A stretch of DNA of 64,000 nucleotides from Mucilaginibacter flavidus. GTDB taxonomy: Bacteria > Bacteroidota > Bacteroidia > Sphingobacteriales > Sphingobacteriaceae. Made by a program: the position numbers and the translations under genes. Location of the stretch: NCBI RefSeq assembly GCF_024055575.1, contig NZ_JAMXOE010000026.1, positions 1 to 64,000 on the forward strand, given 5' to 3'. This document shows, piece by piece, positions 7,499 through 16,083 of this stretch (within the stretch, counting starts at the first letter, position 1; every line of letters starts with the position of its first letter). A model generated the notes under the pieces. The model saw nothing but the letters and a program-made list of their open reading frames with translations, was not told where the DNA came from and did no database searches.

Positions 7499-7761
7499 GA
7501 AAATGCATCATCATGAACTTCCCGAGGCACAAATGGCTATTTATGTGGGCTGATAGTTTGCCCTAATCCACATCGTATCCTAATGCACCATCAGATGAAA
7601 GCAGTGGTTTAATAATTTTAGCATTAATGTAGAAATATTTTTAGGTAGACATTTTCATCAAAAACCATGTTTAAACTATTTAAACATACTTTTTGATATA
7701 AAGTGGCTTCTGGTATCTAAAAACAGCATTTTTGGATTAAATAAGTCCACTTTAAATGATA

Positions 7762-7769
7762 TATCTTTG
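7762..7769 (+). promoter_or_regulatory. -7 box of the acyl-CoA dehydrogenase gene
   Basis: TATCTTTG matches TAnnTTTG exactly and lies 24 nt before the ATG. The nearest TTTG (7731-7734) is 27 nt upstream, longer than the usual 19. Confidence 0.45.
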
Positions 7770-7792
7770 CCCACCAATTTTACACTAAGCAT

Positions 7793-8974
7793 ATGTCTAA
7801 AAAAGATATCTACGAATCGCCTGATTATTATTTAGCTGATGAATTACTCTCCGAAGAGCATAAACTGATACGTGCCAGCGTGCGCGATTGGGTTAAAAAA
7901 GAAGTAAGCCCTATTATTGAAGATTACGCGCAGCGTGCCGAATTCCCCAAACACCTGATAAAAGGTCTTGGCGAAATAGGCGCCTTCGGCCCTACAATAC
8001 CTGTTGAGTATGGCGGCGCCGGGCTTGATTACATGGCCTATGGCATCATCATGCAGGAAATTGAGCGCGGCGATTCAGGTATCCGTTCGACTGCATCGGT
8101 ACAGGGCTCGTTGGTTATGTACCCTATCTACGCATATGGATCAGAAGAACAAAAACAAAAATACCTACCCAAATTAGCCACCGGTGAATTAATGGGCTGT
8201 TTTGGCCTAACTGAACCCGACCAGGGTTCTGATCCGGGTGGTATGACTACCAACTTTAAAGATGCCGGTGACCATTACGTTTTAAACGGCGCTAAAATGT
8301 GGATATCAAACTCACCGTTTGCCGATATTGCCATTGTGTGGGCTAAAAATGAAGCCGGCAAAATACACGGCTTAATTGTTGAGCGTGGCATGGAGGGCTT
8401 TACCACACCCGAAACACATAATAAATGGTCGTTAAGGGCATCATCAACCGGCGAACTGGTTTTTGATAACGTTAAAGTACCAAAAGAAAACCTGTTGCCT
8501 AACGTTTCTGGCTTAAAAGGGCCACTTGGCTGCCTTAACCAGGCACGTTACGGTATAGCCTGGGGTGCCCTGGGCGCAGCCATGGATTGTTATGATACCG
8601 CCTTGCGTTATTCAAAAGAACGCAAGCAATTTGGTAAAGCTATAGGCGGGTTCCAGTTGCAGCAAAAAAAGCTGGCTGAAATGATTACGGAAATAACAAA
8701 AGGTCAATTATTGGTTTGGCGTTTAGGTACTCTAAAGAACGAGAATAGAGCCACCCCTGCTCAAATATCAATGAGTAAACGTAATAGTGTAGAAACTGCA
8801 TTAAATATCGCCCGCGATGCCCGCCAGATGCTCGGTGGCATGGGCATTACCGGTGAGTATCCAATAATGCGGCACATGATGAACCTTGAATCGGTAGTTA
8901 CATACGAGGGAACACATGACATACATTTACTTATAACCGGCATGGATGTAACCGGATTGGAGGCTTTTAAATAA
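7793..8974 (+). CDS. acyl-CoA dehydrogenase, probably glutaryl-CoA dehydrogenase
   Basis: A 393-residue cytosolic FAD enzyme of normal length with the usual N-terminal helical, middle beta and C-terminal helical domains. GCFGLTEPDQGSDPGGM (about 137-153) binds FAD, and the catalytic base Glu is in VVTYEGTHDIH near the end. GDSGIRSTASVQGSLVM closely resembles the glutaryl-CoA dehydrogenase signature, whose Arg binds the second carboxylate. The reaction would be glutaryl-CoA to crotonyl-CoA and CO2 in lysine or tryptophan breakdown. It stands alone with its own promoter. A short-chain acyl-CoA dehydrogenase is the alternative. Confidence 0.9.
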   Translation: MSKKDIYESPDYYLADELLSEEHKLIRASVRDWVKKEVSPIIEDYAQRAEFPKHLIKGLGEIGAFGPTIPVEYGGAGLDYMAYGIIMQEIERGDSGIRSTASVQGSLVMYPIYAYGSEEQKQKYLPKLATGELMGCFGLTEPDQGSDPGGMTTNFKDAGDHYVLNGAKMWISNSPFADIAIVWAKNEAGKIHGLIVERGMEGFTTPETHNKWSLRASSTGELVFDNVKVPKENLLPNVSGLKGPLGCLNQARYGIAWGALGAAMDCYDTALRYSKERKQFGKAIGGFQLQQKKLAEMITEITKGQLLVWRLGTLKNENRATPAQISMSKRNSVETALNIARDARQMLGGMGITGEYPIMRHMMNLESVVTYEGTHDIHLLITGMDVTGLEAFK

Positions 8975-9042
8975 AAGGCAACCTTAATCTAAAAAAAACC
9001 GTTTAACCGCAAGTAAATCTCACCCCTTTTGGGAGCGAGGTG

Positions 9043-9050
9043 TATATTTG
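9043..9050 (+). promoter_or_regulatory. -7 box of the histidine kinase gene
   Basis: TATATTTG matches TAnnTTTG exactly. It lies downstream of a possible ATG at 9029 and 18 nt before the ATG at 9068, supporting the latter as the start codon. Confidence 0.45.
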
Positions 9051-9067
9051 TACTTACATATTGGTTA

Positions 9068-11206
9068 ATGGTGCCCTTACCTGTAATTAATAAAAACTCT
9101 CTGATTAACAAGTTATTACTTGTACCGGCTATTTTTTGCCTGCTATTTTCCTGTACCAAAAAAGATGCTGATACGGGCGACTACTCTGAGCTGTTCAAAG
9201 CATTTACCGCCGAGCTGGCAAAACCCATACACCATCACACACTTGAGCAGGAGCAGACGTTCATAGATTCTGCTTATCGCGAAATCAAAAATCCATTTGT
9301 TAACGATATCTTCCGTTATTACGGCTTAAAATTTTTATACTATAAAAAAGGCATCAATCAACCTAAAAAAGCTTTAGTATATGCCGACAGCATGCTGATG
9401 ATGGCAAAAAAAAGTGTTAACAGCAAGCAATACGTTAGCAACTACGCCGAGGCAAACTTTGCGAAAGGCGATGCCTACTTTAGTCTTTCACAATATAGCC
9501 TTGCCTACCAGTGTTATTACCAGGGTTATTTTATGGGTAAAAACAACCTAAAGAATGAAATACTGGCTGAATACACCTATCGCATGGGTATGGTGATGTT
9601 TAAACAGACCCATTATCCAGAGGCTGCTAAATATTTTAAAGAAAGCTACAGGCTAAGTCTATCTTACAAAGAAAGTTTCACATCTTTTTACCAGCGCCAG
9701 GAATTGCTTGATAATGTAGGCGAAAGCTTTAAAAACAATGGCAATTTAGATAGCGCCGCTGTCTATTTTAACAAAACGCTTGAATATATTGATGCAAACA
9801 GTGGCAAATATACCGGCCCCGGTCAAACAAGGCTTATTAATGTGGCGCGCGCGGTTACTTTTGGCAACCAGGGCGAAATTGCGATGCTAACAGGCCAACA
9901 CGAGCAAGCTGCCCTACTATTAAAAAAGAGCATCGATATAAATCTTAAGAAATCGAACGATTTTATGAATGCCCAAATGGTCGAAATAAACCTGGGCAAA
10001 TTATACTTCAGCAATCGGCAATATCAGCCATTTACAGCTTTATTAGCCGATTTGCGCAGGCAGCTCGATACCGTAAAAAACGAAGAAGCTGAAACCAGCT
10101 GGTATTTACTGATGAGTAAATACTATGTACAAACCGGCGATTTTTCAAAGGCCTTTGCACACCTTGAAAAATACAACTCGTTAAAGGATTCTATAACTAA
10201 ACGGGCAAGTTCGTTAAAAGAGACTGATGTAAACCAGCAACAGGCCAACTACGATAAACAATACCAGATTGAAAACCTGAAGGACAACAATAAAGTTCAG
10301 TTGATTTACATATACCTGGCCGTTATTTGTGCTGTAATGGCAACTATAATTGTAGCGCTGGTGTATCGTAACTGGAAAAAATCAAAAAATGACATAAGGA
10401 TTGTACGGCATTTGAACACCCAAATAAGCAAGCAAAAAAACGATCTGGAAGTTACGCTGGATGAACTAAAACAAAGCAGCCAGGAAAAAGACCGCATATT
10501 GCGTACAGTAGCACACGATTTAAGAAACCCAATTGGAGGCATAGCATCGTTAACGCAGGTGATGATGGATGATGAGTTTAATGATGAACAGAAGGAGCTT
10601 ATTACACTGATAAAAGAAACTTCAAACAATTCGCTGGAACTGATAAACGAAATACTGGAAGTTACGAACAGTGGCACCAGCCAGCTAAACAAAGAGCTGG
10701 TCGACATTAATTCGTTGCTAAGTAAAAGTGTTGAACTATTACGTTTTAAAGCCGCTGAAAAAGGTCAGAAGATTAAACTCGAGCAGCTTGAACAGCCCGA
10801 GGAGCTGCTGATAAGCCGCGAAAAAATATGGCGGGTTATAGGCAATTTAATTAGTAATGCCATTAAATTCAGTGCAGCGGGCGAAACCATTGTTGTTAAA
10901 GCTATCGTCCATAAAAATGAGTTAAAAATATCGGTACAAGATTCGGGCATTGGCATACCTGCGAACGTGCAGGACAAGGTTTTCAACATGTTTACCGAAG
11001 CTAAGCGCCCCGGCACCGTGGGCGAAAAATCGTTTGGGCTTGGCCTGTCAATAAGCAAGCAGATTATTGAAAACCACGATGGTAAAATTTGGTTTGAAAG
11101 CGATGGTAAAACGGGCACCACGTTTTATATTAGCCTGCCAAGGCAAAAGCAAAGCAAAGCATCGGTTGCACAAAACACAGGCAATGGTGTTGAAACCTAC
11201 GCATAA
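9068..11206 (+). CDS. lipoprotein-anchored TPR sensor histidine kinase
   Basis: About 712 residues from the preferred ATG at 9068. An N-terminal signal ends in a lipobox (CLLFSC), so the sensor half is probably a periplasmic lipoprotein-like segment. Roughly residues 50-400 are TPR-like helical repeats (for example YPEAAKYFKESYRLSL, EQAALLLKKSIDIN). A transmembrane helix (IYIYLAVICAVMATIIVALVY) and a short coiled coil follow. HisKA carries the H-box HDLRNPIGG, and HATPase_c shows NLISNAIKFS, DSGIGIP and FGLGLSISKQI. There is no receiver domain and no adjacent response regulator gene, so it is an orphan kinase. An upstream ATG at 9029 would add 13 residues. Confidence 0.88.
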   Translation: MVPLPVINKNSLINKLLLVPAIFCLLFSCTKKDADTGDYSELFKAFTAELAKPIHHHTLEQEQTFIDSAYREIKNPFVNDIFRYYGLKFLYYKKGINQPKKALVYADSMLMMAKKSVNSKQYVSNYAEANFAKGDAYFSLSQYSLAYQCYYQGYFMGKNNLKNEILAEYTYRMGMVMFKQTHYPEAAKYFKESYRLSLSYKESFTSFYQRQELLDNVGESFKNNGNLDSAAVYFNKTLEYIDANSGKYTGPGQTRLINVARAVTFGNQGEIAMLTGQHEQAALLLKKSIDINLKKSNDFMNAQMVEINLGKLYFSNRQYQPFTALLADLRRQLDTVKNEEAETSWYLLMSKYYVQTGDFSKAFAHLEKYNSLKDSITKRASSLKETDVNQQQANYDKQYQIENLKDNNKVQLIYIYLAVICAVMATIIVALVYRNWKKSKNDIRIVRHLNTQISKQKNDLEVTLDELKQSSQEKDRILRTVAHDLRNPIGGIASLTQVMMDDEFNDEQKELITLIKETSNNSLELINEILEVTNSGTSQLNKELVDINSLLSKSVELLRFKAAEKGQKIKLEQLEQPEELLISREKIWRVIGNLISNAIKFSAAGETIVVKAIVHKNELKISVQDSGIGIPANVQDKVFNMFTEAKRPGTVGEKSFGLGLSISKQIIENHDGKIWFESDGKTGTTFYISLPRQKQSKASVAQNTGNGVETYA

Positions 11207-11221
11207 GGTTGTCAAAAACAA

Positions 11222-12580
11222 CTAATTCCCGCTCAAAAAATCAGCATACCAATAGCCGGATCCTTTTATAATACGCTGCTGGGTTTCAAAATCTACATAT
11301 ATCAATCCAAAACGGGGGTGATACCCTTCTGCCCATTCAAAATTGTCGGTTAAAGTCCAGATAAAATAGCCGCTTACCTTTAAACCTTCATTTTTTGCTT
11401 TTAAAACCTGGGTAAGGTATTGTTGCAGGTAGGCTACCCGTTGGGGATCGTCTACCTTACCGTCGGTTACATTGTCGGGGAAAGCAGCACCATTTTCTGT
11501 TATGTAGATTTTTTTTATTTGCGGATAGCCATTAAACTGCTTAAGCATCTGGTATATCGATGGCGGATAAACTTCCCACTTCATATCCGTTAAAGGCACT
11601 CCCCTCTTTTCTGCTTTCACCAGCGATGCACCAACGTAAGGAGTAAAAAATGAATTTTTAACAATTTCACGGGTGTAGTTTTGTACCCCTATAAAATCAA
11701 AATCGAACTTCATCAGTTCCTCATCGCCGGGGAGCTTATACTTTTCAATGCCTTTTAATGCGGCAACCTCGATTGGGTAACCAAGCCCCAATACCGGCTC
11801 AATAAACAAGCGATTAAGCAACGCGTCTACCCGTTTGGCAGCAGCAACATCTTTCGGCTTATCAGTGTGTGGCTCGATGTAGGAGCAGGAAAATGTTGTA
11901 CCTATTTCGGCGCCGGGTACCAGTTCACGCAACACCTTCCCTCCCGCAGCCATACATAAAACTGCATGATGTATTGCGGGTAAAAAGTTTTTAAGCCCGG
12001 TACGGCCGGGAGCATGTATCCCCAAAAAATAACCTGCGCCGGTAAACACTCCCGGCTCATTCATTACCATCCAGTGTTTTACGCGGTCGCCAAAATTTTG
12101 GGCACAAACAGTTGCAAAGTTGGTAAACCAGTCAACAATTTCGCGATTTGTCCAGCCGCCTTTTGCTTCCAGGGTTTGTGGCAAATCCCAATGATAAATG
12201 GTAAACCAGGGTTCAACCCTCTGTTCAATACAGTAATTAATAACACGGTTATAAAAATCGATACCGGCCTGGTTTATTTCTCCTGAACCGTTGGGCAATA
12301 TACGGGGCCATGAAATTGAAAACCTGAAACAGGGAATGTTTAGTTGTTTAACAATGTCGATATCCTGCTTGTATTCGTTATAAAAGTCGCAGGATGTGTG
12401 CGGCAGATCGCCGTTTAATATTTTTCCTTTTTTAGCAGAAAATACGTCCCAAATGGATTGCCCTTTGCCGTGCGCGTCAAACGCACCCTCAATCTGTAAA
12501 GCAGCAGCAGAAACGCCCCAGACAAAATCATCCCCAAAAACCTGTTTGTTTATATGTATATCCTGCGAAGTGCTTCCCAT
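11222..12580 (-). CDS. GH1 beta-glucosidase
   Basis: A 452-residue cytosolic (no signal peptide) TIM-barrel glycosidase of standard GH1 length. The acid/base Glu is in WMVMNEPGVF and the nucleophile Glu in IYITENGAAFP. The aglycone-side block YHWDLPQTLEAKGGW and the C-terminal DNFEWAEGYHPRFGL (with the Glu and Trp contacting the sugar) are intact. It releases terminal beta-linked glucose or related sugars from disaccharides imported from outside. It is convergent with the kinase gene (15 nt apart) and divergent from the DinB run, with no obvious partner transporter. Confidence 0.95.
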   Translation of the reverse strand: MGSTSQDIHINKQVFGDDFVWGVSAAALQIEGAFDAHGKGQSIWDVFSAKKGKILNGDLPHTSCDFYNEYKQDIDIVKQLNIPCFRFSISWPRILPNGSGEINQAGIDFYNRVINYCIEQRVEPWFTIYHWDLPQTLEAKGGWTNREIVDWFTNFATVCAQNFGDRVKHWMVMNEPGVFTGAGYFLGIHAPGRTGLKNFLPAIHHAVLCMAAGGKVLRELVPGAEIGTTFSCSYIEPHTDKPKDVAAAKRVDALLNRLFIEPVLGLGYPIEVAALKGIEKYKLPGDEELMKFDFDFIGVQNYTREIVKNSFFTPYVGASLVKAEKRGVPLTDMKWEVYPPSIYQMLKQFNGYPQIKKIYITENGAAFPDNVTDGKVDDPQRVAYLQQYLTQVLKAKNEGLKVSGYFIWTLTDNFEWAEGYHPRFGLIYVDFETQQRIIKGSGYWYADFLSGN

Positions 12581-12873
12581 TAACTAACTATTGTAAAGCC
12601 AAATTGTGCAATACAATTAAATAAAAGAAATTTTTGGATAAATAGTTTAGTGAATAAAAGAAGATTTCATACTTCTTAATATCATCCACTCACGCAAATT
12701 GGTAAAAAGCTTCGAAAATTTTATTATCAGTTTCATAACAAGCGTATTTATTTACAACTAAGGTAGGCAACCAGTATGTAGCAGGTATATTATTAGTATT
12801 ATGTTATTGTTAACTGGTAATAGCATTGTAAACCAATTTGTTTTACTGTTTACTATATTTTTATTTTTGCAGG
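12581..12873. other. 293-nt divergent intergenic region
   Basis: It lies between the GH1 gene (minus) and the dinB-like gene (plus). It is AT-rich. The only clear signal is the promoter at 12837-12869. I see no hidden gene. Confidence 0.5.
12837..12869 (+). promoter_or_regulatory. promoter of the dinB-like gene, leaderless spacing
   Basis: TTTG (12837-12840), 21 nt, then TATTTTTG (12862-12869): both elements match the Bacteroidota consensus. The last G is 5 nt before the ATG at 12874, so the transcript may begin at the start codon. Confidence 0.55.
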
Positions 12874-13344
12874 ATGAAAGCCTATTTTAACCGCCTGTTT
12901 CAATTCGATGCGTATGCCAACCAAATTATTTTAGATGCCATTATTAAGGCTGGCGAGCCCGAAAAAGCAGCACAATTAATGGCCCATATTTTGGCCGCGC
13001 AGCAAATATGGCTTAACCGTTGTTTAGGATTACCACAGGCGGCAGTTGAATTATGGATCGGCCCCGGTGCAAAAGCAACTGGGTTCGCCGAAAAGATACA
13101 AGAAAATCACTCAGCGTGGATAATATGCCTGAACGGCTTTACCGATACCGATTTCGACAACACAATATACTACCAAAATCTTCGTGGCGATAAATGGGAG
13201 AGCAAGCTGGTTGATATTTTAGCACATGTAATTAACCATGGCACCCATCACCGCGCGCAAATTGGCCAGCAACTGAAGTTTAATGGCGCCGAAACACTGC
13301 CAAATACAGATTATATTGCTTACATCCGACAAATAAATAGTTAA
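12874..13344 (+). CDS. DinB family protein
   Basis: A 156-residue four-helix-bundle protein (start at MKAYFNRLFQ; the upstream ATG at 12838 lies inside the promoter). DinB/YfiT-like proteins bind a metal through three histidines. Candidates here are His in QLMAHILAAQQIW and the HVINHGTHHRAQIGQQL motif near residues 120-135, which is the family signature. Members include thiol transferases and proteins of unknown function; the reaction here is unknown. It heads a plus-strand run with the lipoprotein, SCO1 and cytochrome c genes. Confidence 0.85.
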   Translation: MKAYFNRLFQFDAYANQIILDAIIKAGEPEKAAQLMAHILAAQQIWLNRCLGLPQAAVELWIGPGAKATGFAEKIQENHSAWIICLNGFTDTDFDNTIYYQNLRGDKWESKLVDILAHVINHGTHHRAQIGQQLKFNGAETLPNTDYIAYIRQINS

Positions 13345-13389
13345 CCTATGTTGTGTGTTGCTTATTTTTGGCCGCATAAAACCTATAAA

Positions 13390-13797
13390 ATGAAAAAACT
13401 GTTCTTAATATTACTTACTGGCTCTTTACTTTACAGTTGCTCAAACCAGAAGGTCGAAAAAAAAGCCATTATGGAAGATGTAATGAAAGTGCATGAAAAA
13501 GTAATGGAGGTTGAAGGGCAGGTAATTGCCAACCGCATGAAATTGGATACCTTGATAACCCAAAACAAAATATCGGCAAAAGACTCGGCCAAGACGCTGG
13601 TAAAAAAAATGAGCGCTGCCGAAGATGCTATGGAAGACTGGATGCACAAATTTGATTACGAGCAGAAAGGAAAATCGGACGACGCCGTTATAACGTATAT
13701 GAACGCTCAAAAAAAGCTGATAATGGCCATCGATTCGCAACTGAACACAGCAGTAAAAGAATCAAACATCTACCTAAAAACGGTCAAAATAAAATGA
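13390..13797 (+). CDS. small helical lipoprotein of unknown function
   Basis: A 135-residue protein starting at MKKLFLILLTGSLLYSC, a textbook lipoprotein signal with lipobox LYSC; an upstream ATG at 13348 would spoil it. The mature part is rich in Lys, Glu and Met and predicted almost all alpha-helical (MEDVMKVHEKVMEVEGQ, DSAKTLVKKMSAAEDAMEDW). Such proteins in Bacteroidota are often labelled viral A-type inclusion protein, a name without functional meaning. Its stop overlaps the SCO1 gene start by 4 nt, so a role near SCO1 and the cytochrome c is likely but unproven. Confidence 0.75.
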   Translation: MKKLFLILLTGSLLYSCSNQKVEKKAIMEDVMKVHEKVMEVEGQVIANRMKLDTLITQNKISAKDSAKTLVKKMSAAEDAMEDWMHKFDYEQKGKSDDAVITYMNAQKKLIMAIDSQLNTAVKESNIYLKTVKIK

Positions 13798-14447
13798 AGA
13801 ACACAGGTTACATAATTGCACTTATCTTACTGGGCTGCGGATGCAAGTTTAATGATAGTACTACAAAAACATTACCTATTTACGGCAACAAGGAACCTGT
13901 TACCAAAACAGTAAACGGCAAGCAGGTAACCGATACCGTTTACCAAACCATACCCGCATTTAAGTTTGTAAACCAGTATGGTGACACTATCACCGAAAAA
14001 AGTCTCGAAGGTAAAATATACGTGGCCGATTTCTTTTTTACCACCTGCCCTACCATCTGCCCCGTTATGCACCGCAATATGCTGCCGGTTTACAACGAAT
14101 TTAAAAACAACCCCGATTTCAGGATACTGTCGCATAGTATCGATCCTAAATATGATACAGTACCAGTGCTAAAAAAATATGCTGATAAAATGGGCATCGC
14201 TGGTAACACCTGGTGGTTGCTGCACGGTAACAAGGACGCCACATACACCATTGCAAAAAGCTATTTGGTGGCTGTACAGGAAAAGAATGCACAGGAAAAT
14301 TATACGCACGACGGCTTTTTTATACTGATTGATAAGCAAAAACGAATACGCGGCACCTACCAGGGTACAGACCCTGCTGAAGTAGAAAAGATGACTGCCG
14401 ATATCAAAATCCTGATGGCCGAACCCGGCCAAAAAGCGGCAAAATGA
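13794..14447 (+). CDS. SCO1/SenC family copper-binding thioredoxin-fold protein
   Basis: A 217-residue protein with an N-terminal signal ending in a cysteine-rich lipobox (ILLGCGC), so probably membrane-anchored in the periplasm. The thioredoxin-like domain carries the copper-binding pair in FFFTTCPTICPVM (CPTIC, a CxxxC motif) and the distant ligand His in NYTHDGFF. SCO proteins deliver copper to the CuA site of cytochrome oxidase or reduce its cysteines. No oxidase subunit gene is nearby, only a cytochrome c gene overlapping by 4 nt downstream. Both overlaps indicate a tight operon. Confidence 0.93.
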   Translation: MKNTGYIIALILLGCGCKFNDSTTKTLPIYGNKEPVTKTVNGKQVTDTVYQTIPAFKFVNQYGDTITEKSLEGKIYVADFFFTTCPTICPVMHRNMLPVYNEFKNNPDFRILSHSIDPKYDTVPVLKKYADKMGIAGNTWWLLHGNKDATYTIAKSYLVAVQEKNAQENYTHDGFFILIDKQKRIRGTYQGTDPAEVEKMTADIKILMAEPGQKAAK

Positions 14448-14860
14448 AAATATGGCTTATCATTTCTGCTTTCATGGCTATGCTCGTTATCACAGCTTCG
14501 TGCCAAAACGACGGGCAGATTGAATTTAATCGTTTCTACTCCAATGGAAGTGTAGTCTACCAGGCGCATTGCCAAAACTGCCACGGAGCTAAAGGTGAAG
14601 GTTTGCAGGGGCTTATCCCGTCACTTAGCGATTCCACCTACTTAAAAAACAATAAAAACACGCTTGCGTGTCAGCTCAACGGCGGTTTAAAAGGAAAAAT
14701 AACGATTTTAAATAAGGAATTTGAAGGCGAAATGCCCGCCAGTAAGCTCTCCCCCCTTGAAATTGCGCAGGTGCTTACCTATGTTACCAATTCTTTCGGC
14801 AATAAACTGGGCACTGTAAATACCGACCGGGTAAATACTGATTTGGCTAAATGTAAATAA
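14444..14860 (+). CDS. monohaem cytochrome c lipoprotein
   Basis: A 138-residue protein. The signal ends with a lipobox-like ITASC, then a class I cytochrome c domain: haem attachment CQNCH in AHCQNCHGAKGEG, and the axial Met is probably in FEGEMPASKLSPLEIAQVLTYV. It carries electrons on the periplasmic face. It overlaps the SCO1 gene (ATGA), so copper delivery or respiratory electron flow is the shared theme. The run probably ends here, since the next gene starts 32 nt later without overlap. Confidence 0.92.
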   Translation: MKIWLIISAFMAMLVITASCQNDGQIEFNRFYSNGSVVYQAHCQNCHGAKGEGLQGLIPSLSDSTYLKNNKNTLACQLNGGLKGKITILNKEFEGEMPASKLSPLEIAQVLTYVTNSFGNKLGTVNTDRVNTDLAKCK

Positions 14861-14892
14861 TTATCGCTACTTTAATCGTCTTCAATTAGCAA

Positions 14893-15351
14893 ATGGCGAA
14901 TTTCTTTAATCCAATTTCGTTAACAAGGGTATTTGAGTTAAAAACTCCAATACAGGCAGTTACCACTCATATTTCGCGTACCACGCCAACCGGTTTTTCC
15001 GTTACCCGGTTGTCCAACTTCGAATTTATCTTTCTCTCTGACCTTTCGTTAGGCACCTTAATTAAAAACGGCAAACCACCTGCGGTTAACGGCATACAAA
15101 CCCGGGTGGTACTTACCCAGGTCGGCAAAAATACAGCAGTTACTTTTACAACTAAACGACGGTTTGAGCTAATTTTGACATTAGGAGCCTGGGGATTATT
15201 TACCATATTTCAATTGGTTGGCAAACAGTCCATACCTATCTGGATTACCACCGTATTTTTTCCAGGCTTGTTGATCTTTTTCTTTCTGCTCTACCGGATA
15301 CAGGAGAACATGCTGCAAAACAAGGCCGAGGCGTATTTAAAACAGGTTTAA
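14893..15351 (+). CDS. hypothetical membrane protein
   Basis: A 152-residue protein I do not recognise. Residues 1-92 look like a compact soluble beta-rich domain (TTPTGFSVTRLSNFEFIFLS). Then come two transmembrane helices (ELILTLGAWGLFTIFQLV and WITTVFFPGLLIFFFLLY) and a short charged tail. It sits between the cytochrome c gene and RNase P RNA, and could belong to either transcription unit. Confidence 0.65.
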   Translation: MANFFNPISLTRVFELKTPIQAVTTHISRTTPTGFSVTRLSNFEFIFLSDLSLGTLIKNGKPPAVNGIQTRVVLTQVGKNTAVTFTTKRRFELILTLGAWGLFTIFQLVGKQSIPIWITTVFFPGLLIFFFLLYRIQENMLQNKAEAYLKQV

Positions 15352-15362
15352 TTAAAATCTGC

Positions 15363-15370
15363 TACCTTTG
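15363..15370 (+). promoter_or_regulatory. -7 box of the RNase P RNA gene
   Basis: TACCTTTG matches TAnnTTTG exactly, immediately before the RNA 5' end. A weak -33 (TTTA, 15336-15339) lies 23 nt upstream. Confidence 0.6.
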
Positions 15371-15372
15371 CT

Positions 15373-15770
15373 GTGCAAAACGTTCTATCGCTGGTCGCTT
15401 TCGGGTGGCCGGAGGAAAGTCCGGGCAACACAGAGCATCCTGCTTCCTAACGGGAAGGCGCCGGCAGCCGGCGACAGCAAGTGCCACAGAAAATATACCG
15501 CCTTGATTCGTTGGGGTAAGGGTGAAAACGTGAGGTAAGAGCTCACGGCTTTTCCGGGCGACCGGGATTGCGGTAAACCTCAGGAGTTGAAAAACCAAAT
15601 AGGTCCCGGACGCGGAGCTGCTCGCTTCCTAATCCGCCTGTTGCAAAACAGGTGATTTGCCGGGATGGGTAGGTTGATTGAACCTGCAAGCAATTGCAGG
15701 GCCAGATTAATGATAGAAACCATTAGCAATAGTGGAACAGAACCCGGCTTACAGGTTTGCTGCTGATACA
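15373..15770 (+). ncRNA. rnpB: RNase P RNA, bacterial type A
   Basis: About 398 nt. The two universally conserved regions are present: GGAGGAAAGTCCGGGC near 15410-15425, and ACAGAACCCGGCTTACAG near 15736-15753, together with the ACAGCAAGTGCCACAGAAA-type block around 15474. P1 can form between GCAAAAC at the 5' end and GTTTGC near 15755-15760. It is the catalytic RNA that trims tRNA 5' leaders. The 5' end is estimated from the promoter; the 3' end is set at the terminator. Confidence 0.95.
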
Positions 15771-15802
15771 CCCCTTCCGGTAACGGGAGGGGTTATTTTT
15801 TT
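15771..15802 (+). terminator. rnpB terminator
   Basis: CCCCTTCCG, loop GTAA, CGGGAGGGG gives a 9-bp stem followed by TTATTTTTTT. Confidence 0.9.
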
Positions 15803-15840
15803 AACACGATTTAAGGATTAAAAAGATTTACAGGATTTTG
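15803..15840. repeat. single-arm copy of the ACACGATT...ACAGGATT repeat
   Basis: AACACGATTTAAGGATTAAA then AAGATTTACAGGATTTT. It matches the arms of the element at 5562-5700 and follows directly after the rnpB terminator. Confidence 0.6.
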
Positions 15841-15853
15841 AAAGGAGGAGATT

Positions 15854-15942
15854 TGGCAACTTTTAAAAAGTTGTCAGATCTAAGCTCGGTGTAGTATCGC
15901 CGCGTTTGTCCTTCGGACTTCCCTTCTTTCGGTCTTTCGGAC
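15854..15942. repeat. cluster of short palindromes upstream of the NtrC-type gene
   Basis: TGGCAACTTTT/AAAAAGTTGTCA (15854-15876) is a near-perfect hairpin. Two further small hairpins follow: GTCCTTCGGAC (15908-15918) and GTCTTTCGGAC (15932-15942). Together they look like a non-coding intergenic repeat. No T-run terminator is evident. Confidence 0.55.
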
Positions 15943-16008
15943 TTTTCTGACGTTTCCGACTCAAATCAACTTTTTCAACCTTACAAAAACCATTCGTTCA
16001 AAAATGTG

Positions 16009-16038
16009 TTTGGTTTTCTATACATTTACATATATTCG
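16009..16038 (+). promoter_or_regulatory. promoter of the NtrC-type regulator gene
   Basis: TTTG (16009-16012), 18 nt, TATATTCG (16031-16038; one mismatch to TAnnTTTG). The 5' leader would be about 40 nt. Confidence 0.5.
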
Positions 16039-16083
16039 TAACATCTTACCACAAAAACGAAAAACAAAAACTATTGATGACCA

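Larger units (their letters stand above)
7440..7792. other. 353-nt divergent intergenic region
   Basis: It separates folB (minus) from the acyl-CoA dehydrogenase (plus). It holds the folB -7 box (7444-7451), three tandem 12-mers (7463-7498) and a TATCTTTG -7 box for the dehydrogenase (7762-7769). The rest is AT-rich, and I see no convincing gene. Confidence 0.6.

Noticed and set aside
7212..7553. Plus-strand frame across folB and its upstream region
   Set aside because: It is antisense to folB and to the tandem 12-mers, with a composition imposed by them.
15362..15771. Minus-strand frames across RNase P RNA
   Set aside because: They are shadows of the structured RNA; rnpB is unmistakable on the plus strand.
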